Position numbers and translations under genes: made by a program. A DNA stretch of 6,495 nt from Singulisphaera sp. GP187. Lineage in GTDB: Bacteria; Planctomycetota; Phycisphaerae; Phycisphaerales; SM1A02. The notes under the pieces are model-generated. The model was given only the letters and a program-made list of their open reading frames with translations. It had not been told where the DNA came from and searched no databases. The DNA lies in NCBI GenBank assembly GCA_945896765.1, contig CAMDEL010000088.1, positions 1-6,495 of the forward strand. The letters are read 5' to 3'. Every line of letters starts with the position of its first letter. Within the stretch, counting starts at the first letter, position 1. Below are positions 1 to 5,092 of the stretch, piece after piece.

Positions 1-2
1 CA

Positions 3-83
3 GTCTCTGCTGCTGCGGACTTCACGCGACTCCTCGCAACTGGTCTGAGAACGGGATTGCCTGCGTCATCATTTTCAAATTGA
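3..83 (+). CDS. probable C-terminal tail of an upstream gene (partial)
   Basis: One frame is open from the left edge to a TGA at 81-83 and reads VSAAADFTRLLATGLRTGLP followed by ASSFSN and stop. The alternation of helix-forming and small residues looks like a genuine protein end, and the stop lies 86 bp before the chosen start of the ABC ATPase, which fits an operon neighbour such as a sugar-metabolism enzyme or regulator. Only 26 residues are visible, so no family can be assigned. A second frame is also open from the edge and runs straight into the ATPase frame, so this tail could be chance. Confidence 0.35.
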   Translation, partial: VSAAADFTRLLATGLRTGLPASSFSN

Positions 84-154
84 GTTTCGACCCTATCCTG
101 CTTCCTTCGATGGTGGCAAGATCGACTCCAATATCTTCTTCTGTGCAAGAGCAT

Positions 155-161
155 AAAGGTC
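155..161 (+). promoter_or_regulatory. Shine-Dalgarno deciding the ATPase start
   Basis: AAAGGTC lies 8 bases before the ATG at 170. Alternative in-frame starts are a TTG at 80 and an ATG at 110. They would add 30 or 20 residues that do not resemble the conserved beginning of RbsA-type ATPases, whereas the protein from 170 begins directly with the first beta strand of the nucleotide-binding domain. Confidence 0.6.
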
Positions 162-169
162 AAGAAGAT

Positions 170-1735
170 ATGAACCGTGAAATCCTTGTTGTGAACTCTG
201 TCACAGTTGACTATCCAGGAGTTCGGGCGCTTGATGCGGTTTCACTTGCATTTCGCACAGGTGAAATTCATGCGATTGTCGGCGAGAATGGTGCAGGCAA
301 GAGCACGATGATGAAAGTTCTCTCTGGAGTGATACGACCGACATCTGGAACGATCATGCTGAAGGGGATGCAACGGCAATTCACTCGACCTTCCGATGCG
401 ATTCGCGCAGGAATTGCGATGGTGCACCAAGAGCTGCATTTGGTTGGAACACTGAATGTCGCGGAAAATGTTCTTCTAGGCCGAGAACCAACACGATTCT
501 TAGGCGTTGCAGTTGATCACCAACGTCAGCACGTTGTTGCTGGTGCACTTTTACGACAACTTGGCAGTGACTTCGATCTTTCGACTCTTGCGTGCGATCT
601 CTCGATTGCTCAGCAGCAATTCGTTGAAATTGCAAAGTGCCTTGCAAGCGATGCTCGTGTCCTGATCTTCGACGAACCAACTGCAGTCTTAGGTGAAGTC
701 GAAGCCAATCGTCTCTTTGTTGTCATGAAGCGCTTGCGCGACGAAGGGCGCTGCGTGATATTTATTTCGCATCATCTCGACGAAGTTGTTTCAGTTGCGG
801 ACCGCATCACTGTTCTACGCGACGGGAAAGTGGTGCAAGCATTTGCCCGCAATACAAATGGAATTCTTCAAAGCGAAGATGGCTCGATCGCAGATGAAGG
901 TCGACTTGCACATGCGATGGTGGGTCACGAACTTTCGTCGATCTATCCAGAAAAGGTGTACGCAACCTGCACTAGTCCGGCCATCGAACTGGCCAACTTT
1001 GGCGCGAAAAATAAATCGCATAGCATTTCATTTTCTGTCGCTGCTGGTGAAATCCTTGGCATTGCAGGTCTTGTTGGCAGCGGCCGAACTGAAACTGCCG
1101 AGGCGATTGTTGGGATTCGACCTTGCGAAGGGGTTCTTCGCGTCGAAGATCGCGAAATCCGATTTTCGAATCCGCGCGCAGCGATGCGTTCAGGCGTGTC
1201 GTATGTCAGCGAAGACCGCAAGAATCGGGGCTTGCATGTCACGCTTTCGTCGATCTGCAACATGATGCTTCCGTCGCTGGACAAAGTCTCTCGGCTTGGC
1301 GGGATCATGATTGATTCTCAAACGGAACAGCGGATGACCAAGAAATGGATTGATGCTTTTCAAATTCGTTGCGCTCGTCCAATGCAAGCAATTTCTTCTC
1401 TCTCTGGTGGGAATCAACAAAAATTCGCACTTGCACGTTGGTTGGAAGCTCGCCCCAAAGTCTTGATCATCGACGAACCAACTCGTGGCGTCGACGTCGG
1501 CGCCCGTGGAGAGATTTATCGAATCATCTCCCAACTTGCACGCGAAGGTCTCGCGTGCATCGTGATCAGTTCAGAACTTCCAGAAGTGATCGGTATCGCA
1601 CACCGAGTCATCGTGATGCGCGAAGGAACAATTGCAGGCGAAATCCCATCTGAACGACTCGCTCTCAAAGACTGTCAAGAGCGGATTGTTCGCATCGCAT
1701 CGGGACTCTCAGAAGAAAGTGTCGCAAGCAAATGA
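170..1735 (+). CDS. sugar ABC transporter ATP-binding protein, RbsA/MglA/XylG type
   Basis: This is the ATP-hydrolysing subunit of a CUT2-class sugar importer, on the cytoplasmic face of the membrane. It has 521 residues with two fused nucleotide-binding domains, the usual size for RbsA-like proteins. Domain 1 has Walker A GENGAGKST (38-46), a Q-loop in VHQE (85-88), signature LSIAQQQ (144-150), Walker B VLIFDEPT (164-171) and H-loop HH (201-202). Domain 2 has the degenerate P-loop GLVGSGRTE (300-308) with Arg replacing the Walker lysine, the SEDRKNRGL motif (347-355), signature LSGGNQQK (411-418) and Walker B VLIIDEPTRGVD (431-442). An Arg in the second P-loop and the LSIAQQQ signature are normal in this family. 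The inter-domain linker (about 226-247) looks somewhat longer than in E. coli RbsA. The gene overlaps the permease start by ATGA. The transported sugar cannot be told from this subunit. Confidence 0.95.
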   Translation: MNREILVVNSVTVDYPGVRALDAVSLAFRTGEIHAIVGENGAGKSTMMKVLSGVIRPTSGTIMLKGMQRQFTRPSDAIRAGIAMVHQELHLVGTLNVAENVLLGREPTRFLGVAVDHQRQHVVAGALLRQLGSDFDLSTLACDLSIAQQQFVEIAKCLASDARVLIFDEPTAVLGEVEANRLFVVMKRLRDEGRCVIFISHHLDEVVSVADRITVLRDGKVVQAFARNTNGILQSEDGSIADEGRLAHAMVGHELSSIYPEKVYATCTSPAIELANFGAKNKSHSISFSVAAGEILGIAGLVGSGRTETAEAIVGIRPCEGVLRVEDREIRFSNPRAAMRSGVSYVSEDRKNRGLHVTLSSICNMMLPSLDKVSRLGGIMIDSQTEQRMTKKWIDAFQIRCARPMQAISSLSGGNQQKFALARWLEARPKVLIIDEPTRGVDVGARGEIYRIISQLAREGLACIVISSELPEVIGIAHRVIVMREGTIAGEIPSERLALKDCQERIVRIASGLSEESVASK

Positions 1736-2754
1736 ACCCACGTATTCCTTCCATGCTTCGTGCTTCGCAGCGTGCACTGGAGATGTGGGGGGTCATCGTT
1801 GCGTTCGTCATTCTGTTTGCAGTCAGCACTTTCAACCAGGGTTTCGACTTTCTCAATCCAGAGAATTTCCGAGCGCTGCTCAATTCCAATGCACCAGTTG
1901 GCATTCTTGCCGTCGGCATGACTCTCGTCATCATTTCAGCGGGCATTGATCTTTCTGTTGGAAGCATGGTGGTTCTCGCTGCCGCAATTGGAATGACCAC
2001 AATGAATTCGCTGATTGACAGTGGCACTTCCGAATTGAACGCAGTAATGCTCGGCGGAACCGCCACAATCTTGGCGGGAACTGTCGCTGGCACATTCAAC
2101 GGCGTTCTTGTCGTCTTTGGTCGCATCGCGCCGTTCATTGCGACGCTCGGTGGCCTCGCTGCATTCAGATCGATGTCGCTCGCCATTGCGGATGCAGGAG
2201 AGATTCGATCGCAAAGCGCCACGATATTCAGTGCACTTGGTCGAGGAGGAGTTCCGATTCCTGGGCTTCTCAACGCTGCTGGCAAGCCTCTGACACTTTC
2301 ATACAGCACAGTGATTTTTTTCGTCGTCGCAATCATTGCACAGTGGTTTCTTTCGCGTTCTCGATTCGGCCGACAACTTGTCGCAGTTGGCGCGAATGAG
2401 ACTGCTGCGCGTTATGCCGGCATCTCCGTTTCATGGGTTCGATTGCGCGTGTATTCGATCATGGGATTACTCGCTGGCATTGCGGCTCTTGTGCAAAGTT
2501 CGCGAATGAATTCCGTCTCGACCGCACAACTTGGCCTTGGCAGCGAACTCGACGCGATCGCCGCGGTTGTGATCGGAGGCACGACTCTTCGAGGCGGATT
2601 TGGTCGTGTCTGGGGAACGGTGGTCGGAGTTCTGATCTTGGGAATGATCACAAACATCTTGACAATTTCTGGAGTAAGCCCGTATTGGCAAGGAGCAGTG
2701 AAAGGCGCAGTGATCGTTCTTGCAGTGCTTGTCCAGCGAAGTTCTCGAGAGTAA
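1732..2754 (+). CDS. sugar ABC transporter permease, RbsC type (BPD_transp_2 family)
   Basis: This is the inner-membrane channel subunit of the same importer, expected to act as a homodimer with the fused ATPase. The 340-residue protein is strongly hydrophobic with about 8-10 predicted membrane segments, for example near 20-35, 54-70, 76-90, 107-128, 190-207, 240-255, 272-283, 292-312 and 321-335. Family hallmarks are GIDLSVGSMVVL (71-82), VGANETAARYAGI (219-231), the cytoplasmic coupling segment before the next membrane helix, and GLGSELDAIAAVVIGGTTLRGG starting near 268. The start ATG overlaps the ATPase stop (ATGA, 1732-1735). No strong Shine-Dalgarno sequence precedes it, so translational coupling is likely. 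The length is typical of the family and no damage is visible. Confidence 0.95.
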   Translation: MNPRIPSMLRASQRALEMWGVIVAFVILFAVSTFNQGFDFLNPENFRALLNSNAPVGILAVGMTLVIISAGIDLSVGSMVVLAAAIGMTTMNSLIDSGTSELNAVMLGGTATILAGTVAGTFNGVLVVFGRIAPFIATLGGLAAFRSMSLAIADAGEIRSQSATIFSALGRGGVPIPGLLNAAGKPLTLSYSTVIFFVVAIIAQWFLSRSRFGRQLVAVGANETAARYAGISVSWVRLRVYSIMGLLAGIAALVQSSRMNSVSTAQLGLGSELDAIAAVVIGGTTLRGGFGRVWGTVVGVLILGMITNILTISGVSPYWQGAVKGAVIVLAVLVQRSSRE

Positions 2755-2799
2755 TTCGGTTTCTCGCAGATACGGTGAAAAGAGTGTACTTTCTAAAAT

Positions 2800-3831
2800 A
2801 TGCTCCCATCTAAAAAAATTGTTTTCCTGTCATCTCTTCTTGCTTCAACCATTTTTGGTTTATCTCTCTTTGGTTTCTCCGAAGCGAAGCCGATTGTTTC
2901 GTCCACTTTGACCAAGTCTCCTGCTGCGCAAGCAACAAGCACGAAATTAAAAGTCGGCGTTTCAATTCCTGCGGCAGATCATGGATGGACTGCTGGAGTT
3001 GTGTGGTGGGCGAAAGAATGTTCCAAGCTTCATCCAGAAATTGAGTGGATGATCGCCACTGCCGAAACTCCCGAAAAACAAATCGCTGACATCGAAGCTT
3101 TCATGGCAAAGAAGGTTGATGCGCTGGTGATTCTTGCCACAGAATCTGCGCCGCTCACACCAGTTGCTGAAGAAGCGCATAATCGTGGAATCCTGATCGT
3201 GAATGTCGACCGAGGATTTCTCAAGCCGGTCGCTGATATTTTTATCGAAGGTGATAACGCTTCGTTCGGTCGCAAGAGTGCTGAATTTATGGTGGAAAAA
3301 CTTGGTGGCAAAGGCAAAGCAAAGGGAGAAATCATCATTCTCGAAGGCATTCCTTGCACTGTGAACACTGCGCGAGTCAATGCAGCGATGGCGATTTTCA
3401 ACGCAGAGCCTGGCATCAAGATCGTGGGACAGCAAGCGGCAAACTGGAATCGTCAAAAAGCACTTGAAGTGACGGAAACTTTGCTGACAAAATCTCCTAA
3501 AGTCACTGCAATTTGGGCCTCCGACGACGACATGGCCCTCGGCGCAGAAAACGCGCTCGCAGAAAAGGGAATCACTGGCGTATGGATTCTCGGCGGAGCA
3601 GGGATGAAGGACATCGTCAAGCGCGTGATGGATAAGGATCCGATGTTCCCAGCTGACATCACATATCCGCCGTCGATGATCGCAACAGGAATGGAATTGG
3701 CGTCGACTGTGCTTGTGGGTGGACAACGTGCAAAGAAAATGCAGTTCATGCCTCACCACTTAGTAATCGATGTCGATTTGATCCTGCCAGAAAACGCGAA
3801 GGATTATTATTTTCCAAACAGCGTTTACTGA
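2800..3831 (+). CDS. sugar ABC transporter periplasmic-type substrate-binding protein (RbsB-like)
   Basis: This is the extracytoplasmic ligand receptor of the importer. It has 343 residues. An N-terminal signal peptide has basic KK at 5-6, a hydrophobic core at about 7-26 and likely cleavage after SEA at 29. There is no lipobox Cys. The mature part follows the peripla_BP_4 pattern: a first strand KVGVSIPAADHGW (51-63), VNVDRGF (134-140), EGDN (150-153), EGIP (182-185), TAR (190-192), AANWNRQKALE (213-223), WASDDDMALGA (239-249), GGAGMKD (265-271) and DITYPP (286-291). The Asp-Arg pair (137-138) and Arg192 match ligand contacts of E. coli RbsB, but positions aligning with RbsB Asn190, Asp215 and Gln235 appear to be Asp, Ala and Tyr. 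A ligand other than ribose is therefore likely. An in-frame TAA at 2794-2796 fixes the start at 2800. The ribosome site is weak, which is odd for a normally abundant subunit. It is separated from the permease by 45 bp with no visible terminator. Confidence 0.93.
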   Translation: MLPSKKIVFLSSLLASTIFGLSLFGFSEAKPIVSSTLTKSPAAQATSTKLKVGVSIPAADHGWTAGVVWWAKECSKLHPEIEWMIATAETPEKQIADIEAFMAKKVDALVILATESAPLTPVAEEAHNRGILIVNVDRGFLKPVADIFIEGDNASFGRKSAEFMVEKLGGKGKAKGEIIILEGIPCTVNTARVNAAMAIFNAEPGIKIVGQQAANWNRQKALEVTETLLTKSPKVTAIWASDDDMALGAENALAEKGITGVWILGGAGMKDIVKRVMDKDPMFPADITYPPSMIATGMELASTVLVGGQRAKKMQFMPHHLVIDVDLILPENAKDYYFPNSVY

Positions 3832-3837
3832 TCCAAA

Positions 3838-4455
3838 TCAATACCGACGCATCACGCCGATCACGACCCCTTGAATTGTGCATTCACGCACAATAATTGG
3901 TTCGAATGCTGGATTTGAAGGTTGCAGGCGAATCGTTCCATTTCGCTCCTTGAAATAGGACTTGAGGGTGGTCTCGCCATCTTCGAGCAAAGCAACAACA
4001 CGCTCGCCATTTCGTGCTGTCGACCTTCGTTCAACGATCACATAATCACCGTCGAGAATTCCTTCATCGCGCATCGATTCGCCCTCGACTTGAAGAGCGA
4101 ACATTTCGCCACGCCGTGCCGTGGTACGACCGAAAATCTCTTCAAGCTGAAGTTTTTCATCTTGTGCGCAGCGTTCGATGGGCATTCCTGCTGCAATCCG
4201 ACCAAGCAGAGGAATCGAAAGCCCAGAGCCCTCATCGGGACGGACTGCATCTTCGACTTCAGATAAAGAGCGAGCCTTGTTCGGGTTGCGCTTCAGAGCG
4301 CCTTTCTCGACGAGAGACTCCACATGTTCGAACACGGTGACTTTGCTCACGGCGAGTTCGTCCGCAATTTCCTGCAGAGTCGGGGAGTATCCGTTCATCA
4401 CTCTGAATTGGCGAACGAAGTTGAAGATCCGCATTTGTTTGGGTGTCAGATTCAT
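3838..4455 (-). CDS. lexA: LexA repressor, SOS regulator with self-cleaving S24 peptidase domain
   Basis: LexA represses DNA-damage genes and cleaves itself when stimulated by RecA filaments. From the ATG at 4455 it has 205 residues, close to E. coli LexA (202). The N-terminal winged helix-turn-helix begins MNLTPKQMRIFNFV, with a helix-turn-helix near 26-50 and recognition segment SKVTVFEHV (37-45). The Ala-Gly cleavage site is in RIAAGMP (A89-G90). The catalytic serine is in GESM (S127) and the lysine in ETTLKSY (K165), spaced as in the family. An in-frame ATG at 4482 would add nine residues (MKPKGRINK), but the Shine-Dalgarno sequence at 4466-4472 and the family start support 4455. In the lexA frame a TAG lies at 4489-4491. 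It ends 6 bp from the convergent substrate-binding gene. Its start is nested in the open frame of the upstream gene, implying co-transcription. Confidence 0.97.
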   Translation of the reverse strand: MNLTPKQMRIFNFVRQFRVMNGYSPTLQEIADELAVSKVTVFEHVESLVEKGALKRNPNKARSLSEVEDAVRPDEGSGLSIPLLGRIAAGMPIERCAQDEKLQLEEIFGRTTARRGEMFALQVEGESMRDEGILDGDYVIVERRSTARNGERVVALLEDGETTLKSYFKERNGTIRLQPSNPAFEPIIVRECTIQGVVIGVMRRY

Positions 4456-4972
4456 TTTGTTGATTCTTCCTTTGGGTTTCATGCGATTCTAAAAGTGTTT
4501 CAGCGACGCGGCGATAGACATAGACAGTTGGTGGGGGAGCAGTGCGAACTTGGTCATTTCGCATGCGGCTCTTTCGAAACATGCCATCTCGAATCATGCC
4601 GAGCGCTCTTGCTGGCGTTGTAACATTTTGTGTCGTCGAAATTGAATCAGTAAATTCTCTTGCATTTTTATGAAGTGGATTCTCTTGAAGCGGCGACTCT
4701 TGCACCGAATGACCAACCAATCTGGCGCCGATCCCAAAAAGTCTTTCGAGCCAGTCGATTGGTTGCTCTACGAAACTGAGATTCTGCCCCGTCGCGTCGC
4801 CAGAATTCTGCGAAACAAAGATCATTTCGCCCATTTCATCTGCAACTATTTGAGTGACAAAATCACCGCCAGGTCCAAAACAAATGATGGGCTCGCTGAG
4901 TGCTTGTAGCGCCCGAACTCCCTGCAGCGCCCGATCTCCCGACAGTGATTTCATTTGATTGATTCTTTTCAT
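4259..4972 (-). CDS. uncharacterised protein in operon with lexA
   Basis: I do not recognise a family. The frame gives 237 residues from ATG 4972, which has a strong Shine-Dalgarno sequence (GAGGTGA, 5 bases upstream). An alternative GTG at 4981 would add three residues. The first 170 residues look like a real protein: a repeat-bearing N-terminus (GDRALQGVRALQ, 12-23), a compact stretch SEPIICFGPGGDFVTQIVAD (26-45), PIDWLERLFGIGARLVG (71-87), a QESPLQENPL repeat (91-100), a basic segment near 127-143 and TAPPPTVYVYRRVAETLLE (144-162). No signal peptide or clear membrane helix is seen. Residues from about 173 to the end are read out of frame across the first third of lexA and are Arg-, Ser- and Gln-rich, as expected for a shadow frame. 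The true C-terminus is therefore uncertain: either a long overlap or a frameshift ending at the TAG at 4489. Position between an SOS-type promoter and lexA suggests damage-inducible expression. Function is unknown. Confidence 0.6.
   Translation of the reverse strand: MKRINQMKSLSGDRALQGVRALQALSEPIICFGPGGDFVTQIVADEMGEMIFVSQNSGDATGQNLSFVEQPIDWLERLFGIGARLVGHSVQESPLQENPLHKNAREFTDSISTTQNVTTPARALGMIRDGMFRKSRMRNDQVRTAPPPTVYVYRRVAETLLESHETQRKNQQNESDTQTNADLQLRSPIQSDERILPDSAGNCGRTRREQSHRVRTCGVSRRERRSEAQPEQGSLFI
4466..4472 (-). promoter_or_regulatory. Shine-Dalgarno of lexA
   Basis: On the minus strand AAGGAAG precedes the ATG at 4455 by 10 bases. It decides between the two in-frame starts at 4482 and 4455, because it lies inside the coding sequence if the longer start is used. 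It also lies within the open frame of the preceding gene, so ribosomes translating that gene pass over it. Confidence 0.65.
4672..4701. repeat. imperfect 15-bp tandem repeat inside the lexA-linked gene
   Basis: GAAGTGGATTCTCTT (4672-4686) is followed directly by GAAGCGGCGACTCTT (4687-4701), 11 of 15 identical. On the minus strand they encode QESPL and QENPL, an in-frame five-residue repeat. Confidence 0.5.
4908..4940. repeat. 18-bp-period tandem duplication inside the lexA-linked gene
   Basis: AGCGCCCGAACTCCC (4908-4922) and AGCGCCCGATCTCCC (4926-4940) match at 14 of 15 bases with an 18-bp period. On the minus strand the unit encodes G-x-R-A-L-Q twice (GDRALQ, GVRALQ), keeping frame. It looks like a recent slippage or duplication near the N-terminus of the unknown protein. 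Confidence 0.75.
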
Positions 4973-4977
4973 GATGC

Positions 4978-4984
4978 TCACCTC
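4978..4984 (-). promoter_or_regulatory. strong Shine-Dalgarno of the lexA-linked gene
   Basis: GAGGTGA on the minus strand lies 5 bases before the ATG at 4972. It is the best ribosome-binding site in the window, supports real translation of the unknown gene, and favours ATG 4972 over GTG 4981, which overlaps this site. Confidence 0.7.
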
Positions 4985-5007
4985 ATCGGTTGCTTGACCT
5001 CGATGCC

Positions 5008-5021
5008 TTTACATTTGTACG
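5008..5021. promoter_or_regulatory. candidate LexA operator
   Basis: On the minus strand CGTACAAATGTAAA contains the perfect inverted repeat TACA-AA-TGTA (5010-5019). It resembles known LexA boxes of the GTAC-N4-GTWC kind (cyanobacterial consensus) and more loosely GAAC-N4-GTTC of Gram-positives. It lies just downstream of the proposed -10, around the likely transcription start, where a repressor would block initiation. The neighbouring GTAC-N7-GTTA (5017-5031) is a competing candidate. Assignment to LexA is inferred from autoregulation being the rule for lexA, so confidence is modest. Confidence 0.35.
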
Positions 5022-5025
5022 GTAT

Positions 5026-5054
5026 ATGTTAGCCTGACATCCGGTAGGGTTCAA
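5026..5054 (-). promoter_or_regulatory. sigma70-like promoter of the unknown gene-lexA operon
   Basis: On the minus strand TTGAAC (5054-5049) and TAACAT (5031-5026) are separated by exactly 17 bp, each matching the -35 and -10 consensus at four of six positions. Transcription would start near 5019, giving a leader of about 45 bases to the ATG at 4972. No better candidate is seen upstream of lexA itself. Confidence 0.5.
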
Positions 5055-5092
5055 GCCCCTTTTTCTTTGATTCAATTAACATCGTGGTTGCC

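Noticed and set aside
80..169. N-terminal extension of the ATPase from TTG 80 or ATG 110
   Set aside because: The extra residues do not match RbsA-type proteins, and a good Shine-Dalgarno sequence precedes ATG 170.
1067..1096. Loss of the Walker lysine in the second nucleotide-binding domain of the ATPase as a defect
   Set aside because: An Arg in the GLVGSGRTE motif is normal for the second domain of RbsA-like ATPases.
1665..2336. 223-codon open frame on the minus strand
   Set aside because: Antisense shadow of the permease gene; low-complexity Ala, Pro, Thr and Met composition.
2962..3759. 265-codon open frame on the minus strand
   Set aside because: Antisense shadow of the substrate-binding protein gene, rich in Cys and His with no recognisable domain.
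4670..4909. 79-codon open frame on the plus strand opposite the lexA-linked gene
   Set aside because: No Shine-Dalgarno sequence or family resemblance. The minus-strand gene has a strong start and better protein-like composition.
5041..5069. tRNA-like T-arm (AGGG-TTCAAGC-CCCT) followed by a T-rich run
   Set aside because: The loop fits the TTCRANY pattern, but no matching acceptor strand, anticodon arm or D-arm lies upstream. As a terminator the stem is only 4 bp and no + strand gene ends there.
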